Shown here: in pieces, positions 35,819 through 43,654 of the stretch | Numbering within the stretch: position 1 is the first letter of the stretch | Layout of the letters: the number at the start of each line of letters is the position of its first letter | From: Bacillota bacterium | GTDB taxonomy: Bacteria; Bacillota; Sulfobacillia; JAJZYS01; JAJZLH01 | DNA: 64,000 nt | Direction of reading: 5' to 3' | Assembly (NCBI GenBank): GCA_021850485.1 | Contig: JAJZLY010000025.1 | Span: 1-64,000, forward strand | Position numbers and translations under genes: made by a program | Notes under the pieces: generated by a model | Told to the model about the DNA's origin: nothing | The model's input: the letters and a program-made list of their open reading frames with translations, nothing else | Database searches by the model: none

Positions 35819-36201
35819 TGAGACGTGGACTACGGCAGATCCTGGTGGTGACAGGGGTGGTCTCGGCGCTGGCCGCCGGCAGCGACGCACTGCTGGTGGC
35901 GCAGCATGAGCCGCCGCCGACCACGGTCGCCCGCACCGCCAGTCAACTCAGCCAGGTGTTGGCCAAGCAACAACAGGTGAATGCCACGCTGACTGCCACC
36001 ATCAGCGCTCAGGCCACGAGCAGCGTACAGTTGACTGCTCAGGCCCAGAGCTTGGAAGCGCAGATTGCCACAGGAATGGCTGCACTCAAACGGATGAACC
36101 TGGCCTCACCTTCGGTTTTGGCTCCGGTGGTCAAGGCTCAGACTGTAACCGGGGCCTCTGGGGGCGGAGGAGGGGACACCAGCAGTGGCGGAGACAACTG
36201 A
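35818..36201 (+). CDS. Small membrane-anchored coiled-coil protein with TGASG tail (1)
   Basis: Unrecognised 127-residue protein. Residues about 6-28 are a hydrophobic anchor (ILVVTGVVSALAAGS region). Residues 38-100 are Ala/Gln/Leu/Thr-rich with heptad character (SQLSQVLAKQQQVNATL), likely an extracytoplasmic coiled coil. The C-terminus is a flexible Gly/Ser tail containing TVTGASGGGGG. TGAS resembles the end of the ApbE flavinylation sequon Dxx(S/T)GA(T/S), without the Asp and without an FMN_bind domain. It is tightly coupled to the heme protein before it and to a similar small gene after it (17-base overlap). Function unknown; an FMN-carrying wire protein is a hypothesis. Confidence 0.7.
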   Translation: MRRGLRQILVVTGVVSALAAGSDALLVAQHEPPPTTVARTASQLSQVLAKQQQVNATLTATISAQATSSVQLTAQAQSLEAQIATGMAALKRMNLASPSVLAPVVKAQTVTGASGGGGGDTSSGGDN

Positions 36202-36577
36202 CGGCGTCCAGTGGCATCGGTTGCGCCTTGGCGTCGGTGCGGTGGCGGTTGCCTATACCGTGTTACTGCAGCCAGTAGCGAGCAGCCTGCGAGCCCTGGA
36301 TGCCTCCTACACCCGCCAAGCTCAGATGGTCCACGAAATTCAGGTTTTGGAACGAAAAAACCTCAGTTTGGAAGCAACCATCAAGCGGGCCGATCAGAGC
36401 CTGCACAATAAGGCTCGGGTGCTGGCCCAGCTGTCGGCCCAACTCGCCGCCATCCAGCGCCAGGAGCAAACCATTTCCGCACAGATTCAAATCTCAGCCG
36501 GACCGACTGTGACCTTGCCCAGCACGGGCGGCAGCTTGCAGCCGGTCACCACCACTGGGGCCTCTGGTAAACCATGA
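36185..36577 (+). CDS. Small membrane-anchored coiled-coil protein with TGASG tail (2)
   Basis: Unrecognised 130-residue protein with the same plan as its neighbour: hydrophobic anchor at residues about 14-35 (GVGAVAVAYTVLLQPVA), a coiled coil at 38-100 (HEIQVLERKNLSLEATIK), then a Ser/Thr/Pro/Gly tail ending PVTTTGASGKP at the extreme C-terminus. Overall sequence identity to the first small protein is low apart from the TGASG tail. The start is GTG at 36185 inside the previous gene; the stop overlaps the apbE start (ATGA). The coiled coils could pair the two proteins. Confidence 0.7.
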   Translation: MAETTDGVQWHRLRLGVGAVAVAYTVLLQPVASSLRALDASYTRQAQMVHEIQVLERKNLSLEATIKRADQSLHNKARVLAQLSAQLAAIQRQEQTISAQIQISAGPTVTLPSTGGSLQPVTTTGASGKP

Positions 36578-37515
36578 CCGAAGCCGCTCCCGGGGACTTT
36601 CGCTGGCGGGCGATGGCGTCGCCAGTTCAGCTCTTGGTGCCGGACCTGCCCGCTGATCTAGGCCGCGTGCTTGCCTCGGCCGTCGCCCGGGATCTGCTGG
36701 ACAGCGAGCAGGCGATGTCCCGATTTTGGGCGAGTAGTGATCTGTGGCGTGCGAATAGTTCCTTGGGCGAGTGGGTGACTGTTCCCAGGCGGCTGGTTCA
36801 GGCCCTGGCATTGGCCGAGCGGGCCCGGCGCATCACGAATGGTTTGTTCGATGCAGCAGTGCTGACCACACTGGAAGCATACGGCTATCCGGGAGCCCCA
36901 CTTCCTGCGTCTCAATATCAGCCGCCAAACGGCGCCCGAGTTCGACTTGCTCCTCGTCAGGGACTGGCCCGCCTGGAGCAGCCGATCGACCTGGGCGGTA
37001 TCGGCAAGGGCCTGGCCCTGCGCTGGGCTGGACGGATTGCCAGCGAACAGACTCAGACGTTTCTCCTCAACGCCGGCGGCGACATCGTGATGAAGGGCGG
37101 CGGCGGAGACGGGGCTGGCTGGCTGGTGGGCGTAGAGGATCCGTTCGACCTCGCGGCCGTGCGCGCAGTACTGCGCCTGAGCGGCGACCTGGCTTGTTGC
37201 ACCTCATCATTGGCCCGCAGGCGCTGGCTACGAGAAGGCCGCCAGGTTCACCACCTGATTGACCCGCGTACCCAACAGCCAGCCGAGGTCGACCTGATGG
37301 CCGTGACGGTGGTCGGGCCGGATCCTGCTTGGGCTGAGGTGTACTCCAAGGTGCTCTTCATGCATGGCTCGGACGCGATCGCCGAGAGGGCAGGGCAATG
37401 GGCCGTTTTGTGGATCGATGCCGAGGGCCGCATCGGCTGGACCGAGGCCATGCAGCCGCTGATTGCAGCCCTCAGTCCGGTGCCTAAACCCGAGGCGTCC
37501 TTGCCACAAGGGTAG
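36574..37515 (+). CDS. apbE: FAD:protein FMN transferase, ApbE family
   Basis: ApbE enzymes transfer FMN from FAD to Ser/Thr of target proteins. The 313-residue product shows AMASPVQLLVPD near residue 13, EQAMSRFWASSDLWRAN near 48, DLGGIGKGLALRW near 138, LLNAGGDIVMKGGG near 160 and HHLIDPRTQQPAEV near 228, the standard family blocks. The late metal-site segment reads WAEVYSKVLF where many family members have A-D-x-x-S-T. No signal peptide or lipobox is present, unlike many exported ApbE proteins. It is last in a four-gene coupled operon whose most likely targets are the two TGASG-tailed small proteins, since no FMN_bind-domain gene occurs in the window. Confidence 0.88.
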   Translation: MTEAAPGDFRWRAMASPVQLLVPDLPADLGRVLASAVARDLLDSEQAMSRFWASSDLWRANSSLGEWVTVPRRLVQALALAERARRITNGLFDAAVLTTLEAYGYPGAPLPASQYQPPNGARVRLAPRQGLARLEQPIDLGGIGKGLALRWAGRIASEQTQTFLLNAGGDIVMKGGGGDGAGWLVGVEDPFDLAAVRAVLRLSGDLACCTSSLARRRWLREGRQVHHLIDPRTQQPAEVDLMAVTVVGPDPAWAEVYSKVLFMHGSDAIAERAGQWAVLWIDAEGRIGWTEAMQPLIAALSPVPKPEASLPQG

Positions 37516-37529
37516 CGATGTGCCATAGT
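37501..37529 (+). promoter_or_regulatory. Promoter for rnjA
   Basis: TTGCCA (5 of 6) and, after 17 bases, CATAGT (4 of 6) preceded by the extended -10 TGC. It overlaps the apbE stop. The resulting leader is about 175 nt long before the rnjA GTG. Confidence 0.5.
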
Positions 37530-37711
37530 GTCGGCAGGTTGATCAGATCGGACTGAACCTTCGGCATGGCCGGAGGATGGAGGCGAGACCTGTCGCTGGG
37601 GATGGTCCCCGGCCTGTCGCCGTGTGAGCGGCAGGTAAGGGTTGCAACCGCCTGCTCGGTGCAGGTGGCTACGGTGAATGTGTGCACAGACCCAATTTGA
37701 GGAGGAGAATT
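37530..37711 (+). promoter_or_regulatory. Long structured leader of rnjA
   Basis: About 180 bases lie between the promoter and the rnjA start. They contain several short inverted repeats, for example GGGGA-TGG-TCCCC at 37598-37610, and repeated CCTGTCGC-like segments, suggesting secondary structure. No known riboswitch family was recognised and no intrinsic terminator is seen. Autoregulation of RNase mRNAs through 5' leaders is known in other bacteria. Confidence 0.3.
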
Positions 37712-39376
37712 GTGCCCAAGAAGGATCGGCTGCGTGTCATTGCGCTGGGCGGACTCGGCGAGATTGGCAAGAACATGATGGTTTACGAGTATGACGACGA
37801 GATCGTGGTGATCGACGCCGGACTGGCTTTTCCTGACGACGACATGTTTGGCATCGACTATGTGATTCCCGACATCTCCTATCTGGTCGAGAACAAGGAC
37901 AAGGTACGCGGCATCTTTTTGACCCACGGCCATGAGGACCACATCGGCGCCCTACCCTACGTGCTGCAGCAGCTGGACGTGCCGATTTTCACCGGCCGCC
38001 TCACCCTGGGCATGATCAAGCGCAAGCTGCAAGAGCACGGCCTAGCCCCGAACAAGGACTCGCGAGAGATCAATCCGGGCGAGTTGATCCGCTTCAAGCA
38101 CCTGGCTCTAGTCGCCTTTCGGGTCAACCACTCGATCCCGGACGCGGTCGGCTTCCTGATCGACACACCGGTTGGTCGGATCGTCCACACCGGTGACTTC
38201 AAATTCGATCAAACACCGGTGGACGGCCAGGTGGCTGACTTTTTCCGGCTGACTGAGATCGGCCAAAAAGGTGTCCTGGCCTTGTTTGCAGATTCCACCA
38301 ACGCCGAGCGGCCTGGCTTCACGGGCTCAGAAAAAGCCGTGGGCGGCGTGCTGGAAGACGTGATCCGGGCGGCCACCGGCCGCGTGTTCGTGGCCTCGTT
38401 CGCCTCCAATGTGCACCGCATTCAACAGGTCATCTCGGTCGCTGCCAAGTTGGGGCGCAAGGTGGCCATTTTAGGGCGCTCGATGGAGAACGTGGTCAGC
38501 GTGGCCATCGAGCTTGGCTATCTGCAAGTGCCTGAGGCCACGATCATTCCGATCGACGAGGTGTCACGCTTCACCCCGGCCCAACTGGTGATCCTCACCA
38601 CCGGCTCCCAAGGCGAGCCGATGGCGGCGCTCTCCCGGATGGCCAGCGCCGAACACAAGCGAATCGAGATCGTCACCGGCGACACCGTGATCATCGCCGC
38701 CACCCCGATTCCGGGCAACGAGCGACTTGTCGGCAAAACCATCAACAACCTCTACAAGCGGGGCGCCACAGTGGTGAACAGTGCAATGGCCGGCGTCCAC
38801 GTGTCGGGACACGCCAGCCAAGAGGAATTGAAACTGATGCACACGTTCATCCGACCGAAGTTTTTCATTCCGGTGCACGGTGAGTATCGCCACCTGATCC
38901 GCCATCGCCAGCTGGCAGAGGCCATGGGCATGCCCCGCGAGAACATCCTGATCGGCGACAACGGCAGCGTGTTCGAGTTCACCAAGGACAGTGCGGAGAT
39001 TTCCGGACGGGTGCAGGCCGGCCCGGTGTTCATCGACGGCTTGGGCGTCGGCGACGTCGGCCATATTGTGCTCAGAGATCGCAAGTTGCTGGCGGAAGAC
39101 GGCGTGATCGTCGTGGTCCTGGCCATCGACCGCAGCTCCAACCAGCTGATCGGCGGCCCGGACATCGTCAGCCGTGGCTTTGTCTACGTGAGGGAGTCAG
39201 ACGCCCTATTGGACGAGGCCAAGCAGCGGATCCGCGACAGCATCGAGCAGGCTGACTCCCAGGTGGTAGGGGATTGGTCGAACCTCAAGGGACTGGTCCG
39301 GGAGACGCTGGGCCGCTTTCTGTACGAAAAGACCCGCCGCCGTCCGATGATCCTGCCGATCGTGGTCGAGGCTTAG
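37712..39376 (+). CDS. rnjA: Ribonuclease J
   Basis: Metallo-beta-lactamase/beta-CASP ribonuclease with endo- and 5'-3' exonuclease activity in mRNA decay and rRNA processing. The 554-residue protein begins RLRVIALGGLGEIGKNM and has the zinc motif THGHEDHIGALPYV near residue 70, HTGDFKFDQTPVDG near 160, the beta-CASP domain, and HVSGHASQEELKLM near 364. Length is normal. The GTG at 37712 follows GAGGAGGAG; the track start at 37682 lies before the ribosome site. It occupies the position of B. subtilis rnjB (ymfA) after dapA. Whether it is the J1 or J2 type cannot be settled here. Confidence 0.93.
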   Translation: MPKKDRLRVIALGGLGEIGKNMMVYEYDDEIVVIDAGLAFPDDDMFGIDYVIPDISYLVENKDKVRGIFLTHGHEDHIGALPYVLQQLDVPIFTGRLTLGMIKRKLQEHGLAPNKDSREINPGELIRFKHLALVAFRVNHSIPDAVGFLIDTPVGRIVHTGDFKFDQTPVDGQVADFFRLTEIGQKGVLALFADSTNAERPGFTGSEKAVGGVLEDVIRAATGRVFVASFASNVHRIQQVISVAAKLGRKVAILGRSMENVVSVAIELGYLQVPEATIIPIDEVSRFTPAQLVILTTGSQGEPMAALSRMASAEHKRIEIVTGDTVIIAATPIPGNERLVGKTINNLYKRGATVVNSAMAGVHVSGHASQEELKLMHTFIRPKFFIPVHGEYRHLIRHRQLAEAMGMPRENILIGDNGSVFEFTKDSAEISGRVQAGPVFIDGLGVGDVGHIVLRDRKLLAEDGVIVVVLAIDRSSNQLIGGPDIVSRGFVYVRESDALLDEAKQRIRDSIEQADSQVVGDWSNLKGLVRETLGRFLYEKTRRRPMILPIVVEA

Positions 39377-39427
39377 GGGCACACAGGCTCCATCGCACTC
39401 GGCCAGCACCATCGAATCGCCTTGGGG

Positions 39428-39455
39428 CGCCGGCGGTCACACCTGGCCGCCGGCG
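39428..39455 (+). terminator. Weak hairpin between rnjA and ftsK
   Basis: CGCCGGCGG and CCGCCGGCG form a perfect 9-bp stem with a 10-base loop, 51 bases after rnjA. There is no T run. It may be a factor-dependent terminator or only a stable 3' structure. The remaining 180-base gap contains no other gene. Confidence 0.35.
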
Positions 39456-39557
39456 GTGCATTGCTGACAGGCGGCTTTGCTACCGGGAAGGGACCAATCA
39501 GCCTGGCACGAACTCTTGAGACGCCCCAATTTCAGCCGCTTCGCGAGGAGACACCTC

Positions 39558-41711
39558 TTGGCAACTCGCAAGACCCGCTCTAAGCGATCCCGCGCTCCGG
39601 CCCATCTGGTGAGCCGGCAGCGCCGGCAACTCCCCAGCGCCTACTGGGGCTTTTTCGGCTTGGCCGCAGGTGCCCTGGCCCTGGTCTTCTTAATCGACCC
39701 CGGAGGGGCCTTAGGGCAGGGAGTTTCGCTGCTGCTGACTCGCACCTTTGGCCTGGCTGCCGATGTGATGGCCGCCTTGCTCTTGGTACTGGGGCTAGTG
39801 CGCTTGATTGGCCGGGCACCGACGCACGTGGCCGAGCGGGTGGCCGCCTGGCTGCTGACCCTGGCCTGGTTCCCGGTGGTGGCGGTGGCGGCACTGGGGC
39901 ACAGCGGTGGAGGCGCCTACGGTCAAGCGGTGTGGCGAGCCCTGGCGCTATTGGCTGGAGCGGGTGGCCGGGTGGTGCTGATCGTGCTCTGGCCGCTGCT
40001 TGCCACCTTGCTATGGGACCACTTGTGGCCGGCGAAACTCGCCCGTGCGATCAGTGCTCGGCCGCGTCCGGTGCGCCGGGAACCGGTCCCACCGCGGTCA
40101 TCCGATCCGGCAGCGCCAGAGCCGGCACTTGACGTAGAACGTCCCACCGATGTCCTCGGTCCCACCTTCGGCGCCCAAGGCACCGGCGGACTGTTCCGCC
40201 GTAAGCCGCAGGCCAGCTCCGAACCGGCCGCCGCTGAGATCGACGATCCGGGGCCCCCGCCTGTAGTGGTCGATTTCCCCCAAGCTCGGCAAATGGGCAT
40301 TGACCTCTTGCCGCCGCTCACTCTGCTGGAAGCACCCGGAGCGCTGCGCGCGGCTCCCGACCCGGCTGGCCGGGCCAGACTGCTCAAGGACACGCTGGCC
40401 AGTTTCGGCGTTGAGGTGAAGGTCCTGGACACAGTGTCTGGCCCGGCGATCACCCGCTTTGAGGTACAGCCGGCCGCAGGCGTCAAGGTGAGCCGGGTGC
40501 TGGCCCTGGCCGACGACATCGCGCTGGCCATGGCCGCCCAAGATGTGCGCATCGAGGCCCCGATCCCTGGCAAGGCGGCCATCGGCATCGAGGTGCCGAA
40601 CACGGAGGTCTCTCCCGTGCTGCTACGGGAAGTCTTGGAGGCACCCGTTTTCCAGACCTCTCCCAGCCGGCTGACCATCGCCCTGGGCAAGGACATTACC
40701 GGCCGGCCCCTGGTGGCCGCCCTGGACCGCATGCCGCACCTGCTGATCGCTGGCGCCACCGGTTCTGGCAAGAGCATGCTGCTCAACTGCATCATCCTGA
40801 GCCTGCTCTTTCGCAACCGGGCGGCCGAAACCCAGTTTGTGATGATCGACCCCAAAGGTGTCGAACTGGCACAGTTCGCCCACATCCCGCACCTTTTGCA
40901 CCCGGTGGTCACCGACGTCCGCCAGGCGGCCAAGGTGTTGCGCCACATGCTGCGCACCATGGACGAACGCTACCGCCTGTTCGCTGAGGCCGGCGTGCGC
41001 GACCTGGAACGGTACAACGAAACCCTCAGTCAGCCGCTGCCCACCATCGTGGTCGTGATCGACGAACTGGCTGACCTGATGATGGTATCTCCCGTCGAGG
41101 TGGAGGAGTCCATCTGCCGCCTGGCCCAGATGGCACGGGCCGCCGGCATCCACCTGGTGGTGGCGACGCAGCGGCCGTCGGTGGATGTGATCACCGGTCT
41201 GATCAAGGCCAACATCCCATCGCGCATCGCCTGTGCGGTGTCCTCGCAGGCCGACTCCCGCACCATCCTCGACCAAAATGGCGCCGAGAAGCTGCTGGGC
41301 CGGGGTGACATGCTGTACTCACCAATCGGGCGGGCCAAGCCGGTGCGGGCTCAGGGTGCCTATGTGGCAGATGATGACCTGGCGGCGGTGGTCTCATTCT
41401 TGCGCCAACAGGGCTCGCCTCATTTCGACCAGGGTCTGCAGCAGGCCGCCGCCCAGGTCGATGAGGAAGACGAGGAGGCCCTCGATCCGTTATTCTTTAA
41501 GTCACTGCGGGTGGCGGTGGAGTCGCATCAGATCTCAGCCTCCTTGTTGCAACGCCGCCTGCGCGTCGGCTACGCCCATGCGGCCCGGATCGTCGAACAG
41601 CTGGAACGCAAGGGCTACGTGGGACCAGCCGACGGCGCTCGCCCCCGTGAAGTGCGCCTGAGCATCGCCGACTACGAGCAGCTGGTCGCTGACCGTGACG
41701 AGGCGGACTAA
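39558..41711 (+). CDS. ftsK: DNA translocase FtsK/SpoIIIE
   Basis: Septum-associated dsDNA pump for chromosome segregation. The 717-residue protein has a basic N-terminus, four membrane segments between about residues 35 and 155, a Pro/Arg linker, and the RecA-like motor with Walker A GATGSGKSM near 397 and Walker B VVVIDELADLMM near 496. A C-terminal winged-helix gamma domain (SASLLQRRLRVGYAHAARIV near 660) recognises orienting sequences. The TTG at 39558 has GAGGAG seven bases upstream; the track start at 39477 is upstream. Position matches B. subtilis spoIIIE, but the sequence alone cannot separate vegetative from sporulation roles. Confidence 0.93.
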   Translation: MATRKTRSKRSRAPAHLVSRQRRQLPSAYWGFFGLAAGALALVFLIDPGGALGQGVSLLLTRTFGLAADVMAALLLVLGLVRLIGRAPTHVAERVAAWLLTLAWFPVVAVAALGHSGGGAYGQAVWRALALLAGAGGRVVLIVLWPLLATLLWDHLWPAKLARAISARPRPVRREPVPPRSSDPAAPEPALDVERPTDVLGPTFGAQGTGGLFRRKPQASSEPAAAEIDDPGPPPVVVDFPQARQMGIDLLPPLTLLEAPGALRAAPDPAGRARLLKDTLASFGVEVKVLDTVSGPAITRFEVQPAAGVKVSRVLALADDIALAMAAQDVRIEAPIPGKAAIGIEVPNTEVSPVLLREVLEAPVFQTSPSRLTIALGKDITGRPLVAALDRMPHLLIAGATGSGKSMLLNCIILSLLFRNRAAETQFVMIDPKGVELAQFAHIPHLLHPVVTDVRQAAKVLRHMLRTMDERYRLFAEAGVRDLERYNETLSQPLPTIVVVIDELADLMMVSPVEVEESICRLAQMARAAGIHLVVATQRPSVDVITGLIKANIPSRIACAVSSQADSRTILDQNGAEKLLGRGDMLYSPIGRAKPVRAQGAYVADDDLAAVVSFLRQQGSPHFDQGLQQAAAQVDEEDEEALDPLFFKSLRVAVESHQISASLLQRRLRVGYAHAARIVEQLERKGYVGPADGARPREVRLSIADYEQLVADRDEAD

Positions 41712-41744
41712 ACCCGGCCCCAAGACGAAGAGGAGGATCTGACA

Positions 41745-42197
41745 GTGGATGTACTGGCGCGCCTGAGTGCCCTCGGACTGACGCTTCCGCCCGTCCCCAA
41801 GCCGGTGGCGGCCTATGTGCCGGCGGTGCGGGTTGGCGATCTGGTGTATACCTCAGGACAGCTGCCGTTTCGTGATGGCAAGCTGGTCGCAACCGGCCTG
41901 GTGCCAATCGATGTGTCGGTGGAGGAGGCCTATCAGGCCTGTCGTATCTCGGTGCTCAACGCCTTGGCCGCCGTGGCGATGGTCGCAGACCTCGATCAGG
42001 TGCGCCAAGTGGTGCGCGTTGGCGGCTTTGTCGCTGCAGACGCCAGCTTTCATGACCATCCCAAGGTGGTCAACGGTGCCAGCGATCTGCTGATGGAGAT
42101 CTGGCAGCAGGCCGGACAGCACGCCCGCACCGCCGTCGGTGTGGCGTCCTTGCCGCTTGGCGCCCCGGTGGAAATTGAGATGGTCGTTCAGCTGTGA
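41745..42197 (+). CDS. RidA/YjgF-family protein
   Basis: Member of the Rid superfamily, which includes imine/enamine deaminases. The 150-residue protein has YVPAVRVGDLVYTSGQLPFRD-type sequence near residue 24 (quoted in part: DLVYTSGQLPF) and ends with LPLGAPVEIEMVVQL. It belongs to the longer, about 150-residue, subgroup; the classical RidA Arg-binding pattern near the C-terminus is replaced by GVASLPLGAPVE, so deaminase activity is uncertain. The start is GTG at 41745 after AGAGGAGGATC. It overlaps rluB by four bases. Confidence 0.85.
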   Translation: MDVLARLSALGLTLPPVPKPVAAYVPAVRVGDLVYTSGQLPFRDGKLVATGLVPIDVSVEEAYQACRISVLNALAAVAMVADLDQVRQVVRVGGFVAADASFHDHPKVVNGASDLLMEIWQQAGQHARTAVGVASLPLGAPVEIEMVVQL

Positions 42198-43114
42198 ACC
42201 AATCCCGCCGCCTGCACGTTGTGATGGCCCAGTCTGGCGTTGGATCGCGCCGCACCTGCGAGGCCTTGATCGCGGATGGGCAGGTGCACGTCAACGGCGA
42301 GATGGTGGAACAGCAGGGGATGCTGGTCAATCCGTTCAAAGACGCCATCACCGTTTCCGGCAAGCCCCTGCCACCACCGCCTACGGTCCCGGCTGTATTG
42401 CTCTATTACAAGCCCCGCGGTGTGGTCACCACCATGTCCGACCCCGAGGGCCGTCCGTCCGTCGGCGACCTGATCGCCCGCCTGGACCGCCGGCTGTTTC
42501 CGGTTGGCCGCTTGGACCGGGACAGTGAAGGGCTGATGATTCTGACCGACCACGGCGAACTGGCCCGCCGGCTGGGCCACCCGTCATTCGGTGTCGCCCG
42601 CACCTACCTGGTGACCGTCTCCGGGCGCCCCAGCGCCGCCACCTTGCGCGCCATCGCCAGTGGAGTCAAGCTTCCAGACTTCCACACGGCGCCGACCGAG
42701 GTCGTGATGGTGCAACAAGGAGCGGACCGGGCCCGTCTCTACCTGACCCTGACCGAGGGCCGCAACCGGGAGATCCGCCGCCTGTTCGAGCACTTCGGGC
42801 ACGAGGTCTTGAAACTGCGCCGGACCACGATCGGCCCGCTGGAGGATCCGACCATGGTGCCGGGATCGTACCGGCCGCTGAGCATCGCCGAGACCCGCGC
42901 CCTGTTCTCTGCGGTCGACCTTAAGCCCGGCCAGCTCAGCGAGACGCAAGCCACCGTTCGCCTCCGCCTGATCGCCCCCGGCCACCTCGCCAAACCGATC
43001 GGCAGCCGGCCTCGATCTCTACTCCCGGCCGGCGCCCGCCGGCGCCCCCCGACGGGTGCCCCTGCCGTCTTCACTCGGCCGACGTCGCCTCCGAAGGCCG
43101 ATCACCATGCCTGA
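42194..43114 (+). CDS. rluB: 23S rRNA pseudouridine synthase RluB/RsuA family
   Basis: Modifies uridines in rRNA. The 306-residue protein has an N-terminal S4 RNA-binding domain (GSRRTCEALIADGQVHVNG near residue 16) and the RsuA/RluB/E/F catalytic block PVGRLDRDSEGLMILTD near 100 with the catalytic Asp, followed by RNREIRRLFEHFGHEVLKL near 194. The last 60 residues form a Pro/Arg-rich tail. The GTG start overlaps the RidA stop. B. subtilis rluB lies elsewhere. Specific target position is inferred from family only. Confidence 0.88.
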   Translation: MNQSRRLHVVMAQSGVGSRRTCEALIADGQVHVNGEMVEQQGMLVNPFKDAITVSGKPLPPPPTVPAVLLYYKPRGVVTTMSDPEGRPSVGDLIARLDRRLFPVGRLDRDSEGLMILTDHGELARRLGHPSFGVARTYLVTVSGRPSAATLRAIASGVKLPDFHTAPTEVVMVQQGADRARLYLTLTEGRNREIRRLFEHFGHEVLKLRRTTIGPLEDPTMVPGSYRPLSIAETRALFSAVDLKPGQLSETQATVRLRLIAPGHLAKPIGSRPRSLLPAGARRRPPTGAPAVFTRPTSPPKADHHA

Positions 43115-43631
43115 GCGCGCTCTGTTAATCATTGACCTACTAGAGGATTTCATCTCGCCGGGTGGGGCGCTGACCCTGGGAGCGGCCGGAGAGCGCGCCT
43201 GTGCTGCCGCCGGACGAGCCCTCACTGAGTGGCGTCTAAGCGGCGGATTGGTGATCCACCTGACGGACGCTCATCGCCCCGACGATCCCGAATTTGCGGT
43301 GTGGCCGGTGCACTGCGTGGTCGGTACCACCGGCGCCAAGATCCGTCCTGAGGTGACGCCACAGAGCGGCGAACTGGTCTTGCCCAAGCAGCACTTTTCG
43401 GCGTTTTATCAAACCGAACTGGACGAGACGCTCCGCCAACATCAGGTGCGGTCCGTCACCCTGTGCGGGGTGTGCACCAACATCTGTGTGCTCTATACTG
43501 CCGCCGATGCCCAGATGCGCGGCTTTGCGATCGAGGTGCTGGCCGATGCCTGTGCCGGCACGACGCGAGAAGCCCACCAGTTCGCCCTGGGCGAGATGGA
43601 GTCGACGCTCGGTGCCGGGATCTTGAGGTGA
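43107..43631 (+). CDS. pncA: Nicotinamidase/isochorismatase-family hydrolase
   Basis: Predicted to hydrolyse nicotinamide to nicotinate. The 174-residue cysteine hydrolase has the catalytic Asp block ALLIIDLLEDFI near residue 6, the metal/active-site stretch HLTDAHRPDDPEF near 49 and the catalytic Cys in TLCGVCTNICVLYTA near 115. The PncA reading is favoured because the next gene is a nicotinate phosphoribosyltransferase, giving a two-step NAD salvage route. The ATG at 43107 overlaps the rluB stop region by 8 bases; the track start at 43056 lies within rluB. Confidence 0.85.
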   Translation: MPERALLIIDLLEDFISPGGALTLGAAGERACAAAGRALTEWRLSGGLVIHLTDAHRPDDPEFAVWPVHCVVGTTGAKIRPEVTPQSGELVLPKQHFSAFYQTELDETLRQHQVRSVTLCGVCTNICVLYTAADAQMRGFAIEVLADACAGTTREAHQFALGEMESTLGAGILR

Positions 43632-43654
43632 GAGAGACAAAGGAGAGTCGCCAC

